Assembly: GCA_047967505.1 (NCBI GenBank)
Contig: CM106539.1
Length of the DNA stretch: 64,000 bases
Origin: Dipteris shenzhenensis
Lineage: Eukaryota > Polypodiophyta > Polypodiopsida > Gleicheniales
Strand: one strand, 5' to 3'
Part shown: piece after piece, positions 48,050 through 59,490 of the stretch
Numbering within the stretch: the stretch's first letter is position 1
Layout of the letters: the number at the start of each line of letters is the position of its first letter
The notes under the pieces: model-generated
The model's input: only the letters and a program-made list of their open reading frames with translations
The model's database searches: none
What the model was told of the DNA's origin: nothing
Translations under genes and position numbers: made by a program

Positions 48050-48695
48050 CCTTTAGCTTCTTCCAATTCTTGTAATCACCATGCTATTTCTTCAAGGGGT
48101 GTGCGGTCTGGCATCCTTCTTTTGAGCAATGTCCTTGAGGACCTTTCTGATGATCTTCTAAAGTCGGTAAACTTGTATCAAATATGCCCAACACTTAGTT
48201 TCATGATGACCACAACCTTTGCATTCCTTACAAATGATCACCCTCCTTCGTGGCTTGCAACTTTGTTGAGGTGGTGCTTCCACTTACGTCATGCGTGATT
48301 GAAGTACAAGCTTCACGTGCCAAGAAATCAGCAACTATATTTTGAGCTCGAGGGATATGCTGAATTTTTACCTCTTCAAATTGTTGGCATAGTTCCAATG
48401 CTTGTTGATGTCATGGAACCAAGCCTTTGCTCCACACCTTCCACCTTCCACTAACTTGTTCACACACTAGTTGAGAATCTCCTTGCACCTCAAGTTGCTT
48501 GATGTGATGTTCTTGTGCCTTTTGTAGCCCAAAAATGAGTGTCGAGTACTCAGCTTGGTTGCAAGTACTTGCAAGTGCAGACTTGCTATAACAATGCTCC
48601 TCACCACCCGATGAAGTGAGCTTCACACCCATGCCAGTAGCCTTGGTCGAAGGTTTGTAAGCTCCATCAAATTGAAGAATCCAAGATGTCATCAC
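48050..48695 (-). pseudogene. RNase H domain plus CCHC knuckle upstream of Gypsy gag
   Basis: The minus strand from 48695 reads WILQFDGAY, GMGVKLTSSGGEEHCYSKS, NQAEYSTLIFGLQ and LEVQGDSQLVCEQVSGRWKV. After one in-frame TGA (48413-48411) it continues QALELCQQFEEVKIQHIPRA and QNIVADFLAREA to a TAA at 48230. The four catalytic acids (DGA, AEY, GDS, VAD) are all present: a type I RNase H of the archaeal/plant-like kind (aRNH). Overlapping the end in another frame is a CCHC knuckle (ICKECKGCGHHETKC, about 48231-48190). A separate ORF just upstream (48922-48692) is of unknown nature. Its position between leader and gag is unlike the usual aRNH site after RT. Confidence 0.8.
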
Positions 48696-48989
48696 ACCAA
48701 GACTAAAATTCGGACATCACAAGTTTCTCGATAGTCCAAGATAGGTAGAAGGAGAGGGTGGGGAGAATTCAATACTTGAGCCAAACATTCAGCACCAAAT
48801 AAACTTGCAATCCTTTGTTGATAGTTTATCTTTTGACCAAAAAGAATTACAACTTGAAGCTCAAAATGAGGCACAAAAGGTTGATTAGGTACAAATGGAT
48901 TCCTTGGTCGAAATATTACCAACTATAGCCGAGGCCTAGAAACCTTTGTAGTGAGATTGAGAATAAACCATTCAAGACGAGCTTATCCA

Positions 48990-49473
48990 CAGGAATTAAT
49001 AGGCATATGAATAAAAAGAGAGAAGAGGAGAGGAGAAGGAGAAGAGAAAGAGAAAGAGGAGCAGAAGAAGAAGAGAAGAGAGGGGGGCACGGGATCTGTT
49101 ACAGTTTTGCAGAAACCTAGAAAAATTATCCACGACCAAAAGATGCAGGAGCCCAGAAAACCATCGTGATCTGTCTGCGATGCGTGCGGGTGTACACAGT
49201 GGATGCATGCACGTGCTCAGAGGGAGCATAGATGTTATAGTTCTGCAGATGCGACTCGTACGAGTAGAAGATTCATCAGCCAAAATACACGTAGGAACTG
49301 TGAGCAGAAAGCAGGCAGAGTGGAAGTGCAGAAGTAGGGAGGTTGCAGCCGTACAAACAGAGAAGGCACACAATTTGCAGGTGAAAAAAGTAGAGAACTG
49401 TGCACAGAAGAGGCCGCAAAGCCACACCCAATCGTAGGAGTAATAGATTTTACACCACTAGCCGTGGAGATTT
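48990..49473 (-). other. Gypsy leader with pyrimidine-rich run
   Basis: On the minus strand this is the 5' leader between PBS and RNase H. 49018-49092 is purine-only on plus (gagaagaggagagg). A 143-codon minus-strand ORF spans it (49427-48996), Ser/Leu/Phe-rich; I regard it as composition-driven. Confidence 0.5.
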
Positions 49474-49493
49474 CAATCCCAGCAGCCACACCA
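49474..49493 (-). other. Gypsy primer-binding site
   Basis: TGGTGTGGCTGCTGGGATTG on the minus strand begins 3 bases after the LTR end. It resembles the TGGCGCCGTTGCCGGGG-type PBS of Tat/Athila-like plant Gypsy elements with several differences. The tRNA identity is therefore uncertain. Confidence 0.5.
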
Positions 49494-49496
49494 TTT

Positions 49497-50489
49497 CTAT
49501 TAGCCAGAAAAGAAATCAAGACAAGAGGCTAGAGGATAGGTATGGCAATGCTCGAGGGCCATAGAGGAATAGGGAACGTGAGGGGAGGAGCGTTAACATG
49601 GGTGGGGAAAAGGGATTAAGAGGGGAGGGAAAGAAGAGGGAGACTATGGCACAAGGGGAGAGGGAGAGGGGAAAGAGGAGTATGTACATTGGTGGAGGAG
49701 GAATGTAGAGATGGAGACATCAAGGGAAGAGGGTCATGCTTTATTTGAAAGAAAGGATGAGAGGGAAATATCAAAGTACTATCTAGGTGGCTTTACAAGA
49801 ATGAGCGTGTTCCATCAAGGAATAGCCCCCTCCTTTTATAGCCAAGAGAGGGGGTCTCTCCCAATAAATGCATCCTCCCACATGCATGGTGTGTGTGGAA
49901 GAGTCTCCCATGTGGGCTAGGTGGTTACACACTCTCAATTGTGTGCGATAACGCTTGGCCACATTTTTCCACATATATCAACTCCCATATCCCAAGTCTA
50001 TGATACTCCCTTGGTCTCTTCCCAATTTTATAATATGTTCAAAATCTAGGAGGACAAGTGGAGGGTTGGCACAAGGAGTCTTGCCACCTCATCCTACTTT
50101 CCCCATTATTTAACTTGCACTCTTGGACCTTCTATACCTCCCCCACATGGGCCTATCCTACATGGAGGGAATAACCCAATATAATATCCATCTCCACCTA
50201 TTTTATATTACTTCTCCCATGGACTTTGGGCCATATCTCACTAAATGCAGCCTAGGTGGAGGGGTGGCACATGGAGGAGCCATGCCACCTTACATTTTAT
50301 AATATTACTACCATGGATTATGTACATCACACCTTATGGGTCCTCTTATGTGGAAGGGTGGCACATGGTGATGCCCTGCCACCTCAACCCTGGGCCCTAT
50401 GCACTCCATATTTTATTATACTATTTCCACACATACAAGCACACACTCATATTTATGCCTTTTTACTTTGGTCAAATTTATCCATAACA
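49497..50489 (-). repeat. Gypsy 5' LTR
   Basis: 993 bp, nearly the same as 42935-43846 but with an extra 81-bp block near 50337-50420 (gggtcctcttatgtgg...). It drives transcription on the minus strand; the TATA box is near 49836. Beyond it on plus lies sequence of the LINE 5' region. Confidence 0.93.
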
Positions 50490-50568
50490 ATACACAGACA
50501 CACAAACACATATCTTAATGTTTTAGACCATGAGGAACATTTTAATCTTCTAGCTTGAATTGAAATAA

Positions 50569-52269
50569 ATGGGAAAGCGTCAACAGGCTAGAGCAATGAC
50601 CTCCTCTAGTGATGGTAGAGGAGATAGGCCTACCACCTCCAAAGCTTCCCAGTATGAAGCTGCCAAAGACAACAACTGTGCCAATAGAGATTTAGGTACC
50701 CCTGAGACAAGGCCCAATCATGAGACAGACACTACCAGGGAGCAAGATGTAGACATGCAGGAAACATCAAGAGATAAGATAAAAGATCTATCCAACCTAC
50801 TAGGTTTCACCTTACACTTGGAGGATAAAGACATGCAAAACTTGTAGAAAGGCACAACCGATGAGGGCCTCAAGAAACTATTGGCAAACTTCAGGTCTGC
50901 GCCATATAGTTTTTCAATCATCCAGCAGAACACAAACAAGTTACAAAACACGAAAGCAGTTTTGTTTGGAGCCCAAGCTCAAAAATGTCCTCATGGAGCC
51001 CCTCCCCAACATAGAGTGTAGCAGATCGAGAAAGGGCAACCCTTGCTGGAGATGCAAAGAGGAACCTATGTGGGAGCTATCCAAGGAGGCAGCCAAAGCT
51101 TGTTTAAATCCCTTGCGACCCTAAAACAATCAGCATGGGAGCAACTCTCACTAAGAGCAAGGAGAATCTTTAACAATCTGCCCTCCAACACCTCCACAAA
51201 AGGAGATCCTAAAAAAGCTCGAGCAAATACTAGCTCTTTCAAAAACTGAATGAAACCATGAAATGGCTCTCCTCTTGTGCGGTGGTAGGATATATCCACG
51301 GTTCCTGACCACTTGCACTGTTCCTCAAAGGATGGGTTAGAAATTTTTAATCTCGTAAAGGTCTGAATGTTACTAGCATTCACTTCCTAAGGAACGGATA
51401 CATTGTTTTCCTTTTTGAAAATAAGAAATGGTGCCAAGGTAGTTCAGAAGCGTTTGTGGACCATTAGAAGTCAACCTCTATCTGCATAGATGTGGGAACC
51501 TTCCTTTAATCCCAATTTACCACTGCCCTCCAAAGCCCCAATCTGGGTAGAATTCCCTGATCTACCGCTCTCCTTCTTCCCACAATTAGAGGCCCTATGC
51601 GCCCCGCTAGGTCAGTTCCTGGCCTTGGAAACATAAAGATTTATTAGTCCGAGAGGAGAAACCCCCAAACTTGTGTCTCGATGGATTTAGCAGCAGACCC
51701 ACCTAATGCCATTTGACTTCTAGATGGTGATGGAGGGGAATTGATTCAAAAAGTGTTTTACAAGAATATTCCCAACTCTTACTTCCTGTATGGCTTGGGC
51801 AAACACCATCAAACACTATCCATCCAAGAACAACTGTAGAAAAGAAAGCACAGAGACACCTTGTCCTCCCCCCCAGAATGTGCAAGTAGAAGAAGAAGGC
51901 CCTCCAATGGAACTCAAAACCAAGAATCACAGAAAGGAGAAAGTCTAGTGGAGGGAAGTTAGAAAAGAAAACCAAGTAGATGCAAGAGCGACCACTGAGG
52001 AAGAAGAGTTTGTAGAAAACACTCAAGATTTTGAAGCTCAACTAGAATGAGCCAAACATGAAGCCCTGGAGAGACATGATCCTCCGTTCACCATAGTGAA
52101 ACAAAGAAAATCTATGTAGGCTGAAAAATGAAGTCTGCAATCGGCTCCACCAAGTGAGAAGCCCAAAGACCCAAGCTCTATAGAGAGAGAAAAGAGAAGG
52201 ATGTCAAGACGTTTTACTCTTGTGCCGCAGGTTATTCAAGAAGAAAAGAAACAAAAGCAATACCAATGA
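50569..52269 (+). pseudogene. LINE ORF1 (RNA-binding protein)
   Basis: The ATG at 50569 opens a hydrophilic N-terminus (MGKRQQARAM). The frame continues with stops at 50845 and near 51016. Around 51530-51630 the motif PIWVEFPDLPLSFF followed by GQFLALE is the DUF4283-type signature of plant LINE ORF1. A basic, Glu/Lys-rich tail ends at a TGA at 52267-52269 and overlaps the start of ORF2. The protein would bind LINE RNA. Several frameshifts, for example near 51250-51430, prevent translation. Confidence 0.75.
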
Positions 52270-55200
52270 TGCAAAAACAAGAAATTTATCTTTCCTAAGT
52301 TTAAAGGTACAAGGATTGTCAAACGACCTTAGACCAATAATACCCAAAAGGTGGATTCGTGATAGTGGGCTCATCAACCCTGACTTCCTAGCACTCCAAG
52401 AAGTCAAAATCGGGGGACCTAAGCTAAGATGGCAAATTGAGCTAGGTTGAAGACAAAAGAGTGTGGTTGTGCAAGGATCACAAAGAGGGTAGAGGGGGGC
52501 CAGTTTTGGGCAGTGCCAAGCACCTGTCTCAGGCTATAGGAGGGGTCTTAACCACCTTTGGCCAAAATGGAATAGCGATTGACTCCATGTACCCGAATCT
52601 AGCGTGCCAGTTCTTCTCAGTCTATGCCCCTAATGCTGCTAGAGATAGAGTACTCATGTGGGATTGCAAAATTTTGCAAGACAACACTATCCTCTTGGGG
52701 GATTTCAACATCGTCAAAAGTAGAAGAGATAGATGGAATGGCTAGGCAATATGCTAAGAGGGAACAAATTGACAGCTTGGAACAACCTAAAGGATCAAGC
52801 CTTAACACCTCAAAAGATACTACTTTCACTTGGACTAACAACTAGCTAGGACAGAACCATAGAAAAGCTTGACTAGATAGAGCTTACTTCTCTATAAGAA
52901 TCTTGGATGATGCTCTTTACCATAAGGCTAGCACTCTGTTGTCCCTCCCTTTCTCAGTTCAGAAACCGGTTGTAATTTCCCTAGAAAAGGGTGAAGGGAG
53001 GAAATTCTGATCTTGGTTCAAAGCGAACCCATTCTTCTTTTGGCTATCGCATGTACAAAGTAAAATTGGAAGAATTTGGCAAAAGGCATTCGGTGGAATA
53101 GCCAGTACAATAGACAAATGGGTGAGAGCCAGAGCACGCACAGGTTGCTTCTTGAAGGCAATTAAGTGAATATCAGACAAATACAAGCTCAAGAGGTGGC
53201 GGCAAGCACTAGAAGGATAGGTAAAGAGGCTTGAGGATGATGATTCACCTCAGGGACAAATACAACTAAGGAATGCAAGTAACAACTTCAAAGTTGAGGC
53301 AGAAATCAAAGTAAGACAGGCCATAATCTACACAAGAGAGTGGTGAGCAGGAAAAAGTGATAGAGCCAATGATGAAATGTTCGAAAGTCTTCAAAAGAAA
53401 CATGCTAAGGAATCTCTAGATGCTTTATAGAAAGACAGGAGGCTTGTGCAAGATCCAAACGAGATCATGGATCTAGTCTTGACCCACTTCTTGGAGAGGT
53501 TGAGATTCTATCAACTAAAAAGCTTAGAGGCAACGAACACTATCGATAGACTAGAATCAAGTAGCTCTCCCCCTTTGATTGCCAGTTACCTAGATAGAGA
53601 CCTTACTCTTGAAGAATTAAAAGGAGCAACTGATGTTATCACAAAAGGGAAGACGACACCTGGGGAGGATGGACTCCCAAAGGAATTTTACCAACTTTTC
53701 TGGGATATGATGGGACCTCGCTTAAGGGAGCTCTGGCAAGATTCAAAAGAAAAAGGATTCTTGGATCCAAGAAGATCAAACTAATACCAAAAGGAGGCCC
53801 CGAAGAAGAGATAAAAAACTAGAGGCCACTGACTATGCTGAACACCAACTATAAGATTTTTGCCAAAGCATTGGCCATCAAATTAAGGATCAAGATGAAA
53901 AAGTGGATAAGAGAAGAGCATAAAGGCTTTATTCAAGGGCAACACATTTTGGAGGAAATTCTCATACTTTGGGAAGGTCTTGAGCTAGCGAAGGAAACAC
54001 AGCAAGATATATTCTTCCTCAAAGGTGACTTTGACAATGCCTACGATAGGATGGAATGGGGCTTTATCCTATCCTCTCTCCAGGACATGGGAGTAGGCCC
54101 CGTATTCATAGCTCACGTGGGCATCCTTCTACCCAGGCTAGAGGAAAGATAGAGATTAATGGTAAGGCTTCTTCATCCTTTGCCCTAAAAAGATCCATTA
54201 GACAAGGTTGCCCTCTACAAGACAAAAGTTTGTACTAAATCACTACATCTATCCCTCGATCCTGTATTTTATCGCCTACTGGGCTCCAACCAAAAAGAGT
54301 CTGAGAAAAATTAACTGCCTTTTTCGGTCTTTCTTGTGGGGGGGGGACACTGACCATCACAAAATGGCCAAAGTAAAATGGCAAGTCTACACGATGTTCA
54401 AAGATTCAAGAGGGTTGGGGATTGTGGATATTGAGAAGTCAGTGGCAAGATTCATGAATTAGTGGATAAGTAAGGCCTTTCAAGATCCAATTTTTTGCAA
54501 CCTTAAAAAATTCAGACTCAAAACATGCAGACACTAGAAACAAATTCCTTTTAAGGTGGGATTGTTGGGTAAAGAAACTTGTATGATTAAAGGGTCAAAA
54601 CTCTAGAAGGGAATGTGGCAAGCATGGGAGTCAATGCGCTCATATATCACATGGAAGGGTTTCTCAAGAAAGACGGGTACCTTCTGTAGTTATGACTCAA
54701 TGTGGTTCCCCATAAACTGGCCGAATGCACAAGTAAGTGATGAAGACCTAAAAGGAGAGCTCAGACTTAACAAGAAGGAATTAAGAATCTGGGGGGATCT
54801 CTGGAATTGTTGAGAGCAAGGAAATTGGATGGATGATGGAAGTTTAATAGCAAGGCATCCACTCAACATATTTGACTTGAGACCGATACATGAGAGATAG
54901 CTACTGTGGTCAAGAGAAAGCATACCATGGATGGGAGGCCATCTCAAGCCATCCCTGAGGGAGTTCAGATGGGTAAGGCAAAATTAGATGACTCCTATCC
55001 CTATCTGAGTGGAAGGGCAGGAAGAGATAATAAGGAGGCTCAACTTGAAATGGCAAGAGAGACTCAAGTAGAACTTGGAAGAATAGATTTGAAAAGGTGT
55101 GGGGTAAGAACATTAGGATAAGAACATCTCAGAGAAGTAGTCCTACATTCTTTGGCTAATCATGCACAAAGCAGTCTAGATAGCCAGTTGAGCACGAAGG

Positions 55201-55660
55201 ATCAAACATGGGGATGGAATTCAGATGGACGATGGAAGTCTAATAGCAAGGCATCGAATCAACATATTTGACTTGAGACTGATACATGAGAGACAGCTAC
55301 ATGGTCAAGAGAAAATCTATCGTGGATGGGAGGCCATCTCTAGGGAAAAATCAAATGACTCCTATCCCTATCTAGGTGGAAAGGCAGGAAGGGATAATAA
55401 GGACACTCAACTTGAAATGGCAAGAGAGAGTTAAGTAGAACCTGGAAGAATAGATTCAAAAAGGTGTGGGATAAGAACATCTTAGAGAAGCAGTAATACA
55501 TTCTTTGGCTAATCATGCACAAAGGAGTCTGGAAATCCAATCGAGCATGAAGGATCAGACATGGGAATGGAATTTGCAAGAGATGTAGGTGTGCACAAGA
55601 GGACATCCCACACCTCTTTCTTAACTGTAAACTCTCTAGAACTATGTGGTCTCAGTGTAG
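52240..55660 (+). pseudogene. LINE ORF2 (endonuclease, RT, zinc finger)
   Basis: Endonuclease motifs: NLSFLSLKVQGL, FLALQEVK, FFSVYAPNA, ILLGDFNIV and TTFTWTNN (52280-52845). RT: LTLEELKGA, TTPGEDGLPKEFYQLFW (53610-53710), RPLTMLN, GFIQGQHILEEI and the first catalytic Asp in KGDFDNAYDRMEW (54025-54060), then RSIRQGCPL at 54190. The next part (YADD) is deleted and the reading resumes at NCLFRSFLWGGDTDHHKM and DSRGLGIVDIEK, the RT-proximal C-terminus. The zf-RVT-like finger (ICKRCRC...DIPHLFLNCKLSR) is at 55570-55650. Such proteins nick target DNA and prime reverse transcription there. Stops and frameshifts are frequent. Confidence 0.85.
54835..55590 (+). repeat. 396-bp tandem duplication inside LINE ORF2
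   Basis: gatggaagt-taatagcaaggcat begins copies at 54835 and 55231, and both run through gatgactcctatccctatct to ttctttggctaatcatgcacaaa. The second is the intact continuation into the zinc finger. Some 30-40 bp are missing from copy 2 relative to copy 1. Confidence 0.9.
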
Positions 55661-55850
55661 CTACATCATGCTAGACTACCGTTCAATTATGCTTACTTAC
55701 TACTATAGGGCGACATGCCTAGCAGAGTGCCCTCCAACTAGAATGCTATTCCTGCTTCTACACTATAGTCAATTTGGTTTACTCAATGTGCAAAATTTTT
55801 TAACAAAAACATTTTTGTTGCGACTGATTTCTTTCTAAATCTATGTATGC
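55661..55850. other. Possible LINE 3' flank, nothing else seen
   Basis: No poly(A) tract; a T-rich run is near 55796. Confidence 0.4.
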
Positions 55851-55867
55851 AACCAAGAACGAAGTGA

Positions 55868-56160
55868 TATTCTGCAAAAAAATATCCAAGCCCAAACACA
55901 GCTTCAAATGTTTGTCCAAAAAGAGGAAAACTTGGCAAAAGAAGAGAACAAATTGCTGGCGCAACTATGTGATCTTGCGGAGAGAGAGGAGAATGAAAGA
56001 GAGCAGACTCTATGCCAAGAATGACTCCTCAAGGAATCCAACCTCTCGCCCCCATTCAAGATGCTGCCCCTCCCCTTTCTTTCATGTCACTGCCTCCTTA
56101 CTAGTTACTCCTTCTTGTTCTCGTAACGAGAGCACTGCGACGCAAAGTGTGCTACCCACA
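55868..56160 (+). pseudogene. Coiled-coil gene fragment, unknown
   Basis: In the frame reading DILQKNIQAQTQLQMF and ENLAKEENKLLAQLCDLAERE there is a heptad-rich, Glu/Lys/Gln coiled coil of about 45 residues ending in a stop near 56018. It looks like a gag or structural-protein segment. Another frame is open to 56163 and is probably a shadow. Confidence 0.35.
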
Positions 56161-56163
56161 TAA

Positions 56164-56755
56164 GCTCAGAAAATTGCCATCCCCACTGGACCACAAAGAG
56201 CCTCACCAAGCCCACCCCCTTTCAAGAGACCAATCTCATGTGCTAATCCGAAGAGAACACTTCTGCTAAAGTACGCAAAGAGAGCTTGTCAAGGGAACAA
56301 TTCATCTAGTCCCTATAGCGACCACGTAAAGAACTCTTGGGGAAAGCACAGAAGCACAGACGCCCATGCCCATACATGCATATCCCATGCACAGTTGTTA
56401 TCAAAGTTGTCTCCCACATTGTCCCAAAGGAAGAAATGAACTAAATTACCTGTCAATTTTCCTAGCTTTGCACGACCACCTTTTGATAGATGCTTCTGCT
56501 CATAGCATTGTCTCTCCTTGTTAAGGGGTAGAGACATTTTGATGTAAAAACGTTTGTCTATATTTTGCACTTTGATAATATGAACCTGCATTTTATCCAA
56601 AAAAAAGAAATAAATCCCCTCTATAATATTGTGGAAACGATCTTTAATATCTTGTTTTTCAATAAATGATGGACACATCTTTCTTTCTTTTTTGGGTGAA
56701 ATGCATGTATCTTTATATTATGAGAAGCAATCCCCAAAGAGGGGATATGCACATG

Positions 56756-56756
<1 letters not shown>
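56164..56756. other. No recognisable gene
   Basis: Only short ORFs on both strands; nothing supports a function. Confidence 0.5.

Positions 56757-56757
<1 letters not shown>

Positions 56758-56798
<41 letters not shown>
56758..56798. repeat. (TG)n microsatellite
   Basis: About 40 bp of TG, followed by acgcatgcacg. Confidence 0.95.
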
Positions 56799-57353
56799 AC
56801 ACGCATGCACGTTTGTATGTGCATACACGTGCACTCACTATTTCAATGAATGATAATGTTTCCATACTAAAAAGGGTTAGGTTCTTATAACATTGACATA
56901 CATCATTTATGCATAGAGACACATGCATGCATAGGTTGGATGAAACAAACCACTGGTAGTTGATACCTAATACGTGATACTAGCTACATGATATATTAGT
57001 TCATGAATTGTCAAGACACACATAATATTTATAATTTTCCTTACAAATAAAGGTCAGTCAACAACCCAATGGGGTAGGCAGGCTTAGCTAAAAGAGTTTA
57101 AGAGGGTCAATACTTCCACTTTGCTGACTACTTTAATAGGTCAACACTCAAAAGTTTCATGAGGTGGAATAAGGATATCTTATCTGGCCATACAAATACT
57201 TGGTCCTCATGCACCTGCTCAACCCAAAAAAACTTACATACAGAAGATAAATCTACTACTTGTGTATTCATAATAAACCCAACTGAATAGAGCTTCAATC
57301 TACAATTATGTGTCTTTAATGAGCTTAAAGCCATAAAATCAGCTACTTGAAGA
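56799..57353. other. No recognisable gene
   Basis: Unique-looking, AT-rich. Confidence 0.5.
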
Positions 57354-57611
57354 TGCATCATAGATTAGCGAACAATATTCAAAAGATGTTAACAAATAGT
57401 GCACTATCTTAGAGTGAGTACTCTAAAGGCAAGTCTAGATGTCAACTAAAATTATTGTACATTTTTGCAACACATGCATATATGCATCATAGATTGGGGA
57501 ACAATATTCAAAAGATGTTAACAAATAGTGCACTATCTTAGAGTGAGTGCCCTAAAAGCAAGTCTATATGTCAACTATAATTATTGTACATTTTTGCAAC
57601 ACCTGCATACA
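57354..57611. repeat. 129-bp tandem duplication
   Basis: tgcatcatagatt...gaacaatattcaaaagatg starts at 57354 and at 57483; the copies differ at only a few positions. Non-coding. Confidence 0.93.
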
Positions 57612-58113
57612 TGCCTAGGCTACCCTTGCATTTTGTTCCATTAATATATGCTCTCTGCAACTTGTATATAATTTTTTGGGCAAATATAGTCATCTTTGCA
57701 CCATTCTGCACCTTCTGTTATTTGAAGGGCCACTTGAGTTCCTTTGGAAGTTCCAAGAAATGTCTTCATCATTGTTCATATTCAGCTCTGGCAACCTCAA
57801 GTTAATCAAGGGGTAGGTTATTGTCACCTAGGTCCATTGTTAGGATTGTTGTCAGTTGATGTAATTACATAAATGCTAGGATACACAAGGATATACTATT
57901 GTGATATATTTCTCAAATTGCCCTCCACTTATGGACTTCCATGTTTTGTTGCCATGTATCAATTGAGAAGTATAGTAGGCTTTTGATACAGTTAAGCAAC
58001 ATTGACTTTTGTTGCTCTAGTTTCTCCAAATGTTTTCCAACTTTGCTTTGCCTCTTGTTGTAGACGCAGTTAAATCCATGACTAACATGATCTTGTTTTG
58101 TTTGGGATGAATT
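57612..58113. other. No recognisable gene
   Basis: Short ORFs only. Confidence 0.5.
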
Positions 58114-58373
58114 TGTTGGAGGTGGTGGCCTCACCCCTCGTTAGCATTGGAGCTTGGTTCATTTGAGGGGGACCATGCCTATTTGACACATGGAATTAGA
58201 TGGGAGTAATCCCATAATCATATGTGTGTATTGGGGGGCATTGGATATAAAGGCCTCATTTGCCCATTCTCTCTTATCCCTCTTGCGATCCTTTGGGAGT
58301 AGGGAGGGGAGTTGCATGGGTAGGGGAAGGGGCTTGGTACCCCCATACCGGGTGCAGACATGGCATGCCTACA
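58114..58373 (+). repeat. TRIM 5' LTR
   Basis: TG...CA bounded; TATA-like ggatataaagg near 58236. It shares most positions with the 3' LTR but has small indels near 58310-58340. Confidence 0.87.
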
Positions 58374-58385
58374 TGGTATTAGAGC
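58374..58385 (+). other. TRIM primer-binding site
   Basis: TGGTATTAGAGC directly after the 5' LTR; complementary, with one mismatch, to the 3' end of initiator-Met tRNA. Confidence 0.85.
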
Positions 58386-58744
58386 AAGCTCGGCCTGCAG
58401 ACTTGACTATTCATTTTGGCATGGCCCTCATGTGGATGACACATGGTAGTCTCCGATTGTTTGGCAACGGAGTTGGCGCAATCCATGGCAGTGGCGTTTA
58501 AGTGCTCTTGTACCTTGATTTTGGTGGTGGCTCCTATCTCCTTGATGCATGTGTTTCCTCCCATGGGCTTTGGCAGCTTGCTACCTATGGTGGTAGATGG
58601 TTTGTGTTTGGTCAACATGGACTTTGGGTGGCTATGCCCTATGTGCGTTGTCTCGCATGGCCTTATTTGGTTGGCCCAGCCTTGATTTGGTTGTGGGCTA
58701 CCTTTGTTTGATCAATTGTACTTCGGGTTTTGTGCACAGCGGGT

Positions 58745-58994
58745 TGTTGGAGGTGGTGGCCTCACTCATCATTACATTTGGAGCTTGGTTCATTTGAGGG
58801 GGGCTGCAACTATTTGACACGTGGAATCTGATGGGAGCAACCCCATAATTATATGTGTGCTTTGGGGGGCCTTGGATATAAAGGCCTCATTTTCCTACTC
58901 TCTCTCATCCCTCTCGGGATCTTTTGGGAGGAGAGAGGGGCATTGGGGTGGGGCTTGGGACCCCTGTACCTGGTGCACATGTGGCATGCTTACA
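58745..58994 (+). repeat. TRIM 3' LTR
   Basis: Starts TGTTGGAGGTGG after a short cagcggg purine-rich stretch (weak polypurine tract); ends gcttaca. Confidence 0.87.
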
Positions 58995-58999
58995 AAATT

Positions 59000-59490
59000 G
59001 ACCTAGAATTTTTGCATACATATCTATCCTTTATTGCTAGCTTTAAAAGGGAAAGCATATCGCAGCTCATGTGGAAGGTATGTTCCAGGGGATTTCAATT
59101 CCATTTCACCAGGTTTCACCAAAATAGTAGGACATGTTACAAAAGTCTTGCAGCTTATATGATCAGTACAGAAATAGAGGTTGATCTACTCCTTTAGCTT
59201 AATGTTGGTTACAAGATGCAGGTACATTAAACCCTCCTCTAATCATGCTCAAAAGAAGAATGCAAATTTGAGTAAAATGAATGAAATAGGTCACTTCTAT
59301 AGCTAAAATATTTGTTGGGCTAGAGCTCAAGGTAGCAAACGATGAGAAGCTCTCTCACAAAGATGAAGTGGTAGCTCACGAATGGAAACTGCACAAGTTT
59401 GTGGGTGAGATATCCACTGACAAGTAGAAGTTCAAGTGGATGTGGTGAGAGAGGTGGTGAGAGCTCCAAAGTGCAAATTCTTGTGGTGAA
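59000..59490. other. Leader of the minus-strand LTR element and unique sequence
   Basis: 59320-59490 lies downstream (minus) of the PBS at 59491. No gag was recognised. Confidence 0.4.

Larger units (their letters stand above)
42935..50489 (-). mobile_element. Ty3/Gypsy LTR retrotransposon, two LTRs, minus strand
   Basis: Two long direct repeats bound an internal region with PBS-like and polypurine signals and gag, protease, RT and integrase in Gypsy order (RT before integrase). Order on the minus strand: 5' LTR, PBS, leader, RNase H plus CCHC module, gag, protease, RT with truncated RNase H, integrase, polypurine tract, 3' LTR. By eye the LTRs differ at some 20-25 positions plus an 81-bp block, so the insertion is fairly recent compared with its neighbours. 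No matching target duplication was seen (gtgta on the left, ataca on the right). The coding region has stops, frameshifts and a deletion, so it is non-autonomous. Confidence 0.93.
50490..55660 (+). mobile_element. LINE (non-LTR retrotransposon), decayed, plus strand
   Basis: Two ORF regions in LINE order: ORF1 with a DUF4283-like motif; ORF2 with endonuclease, RT and a C-terminal zf-RVT-like finger. The 5' end meets the Gypsy LTR at 50489 and no poly(A) tail or target duplication was recognised, so the ends are uncertain. The catalytic YADD region of RT is missing and many stops are present. Confidence 0.88.
58114..58994 (+). mobile_element. TRIM-like miniature LTR retrotransposon, 881 bp
   Basis: Direct repeats of 260 bp (58114-58373) and 250 bp (58745-58994), each beginning TGTTGGAGGTGGTGGCC and ending in TACA, flank a 371-bp internal region. 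Right after the first LTR comes TGGTATTAGAGC, one base from the initiator-Met PBS. Flanks are GAATT (58109-58113) and AAATT (58995-58999), a near-perfect 5-bp duplication. No gag or pol is present; internal ORFs have no domain. Such elements depend on proteins of an autonomous relative. Confidence 0.85.

Noticed and set aside
49018-49092. Purine-only tract as a possible polypurine tract
   Set aside because: It lies in the leader near the 5' LTR; the real polypurine tract is at 43847, next to the 3' LTR.
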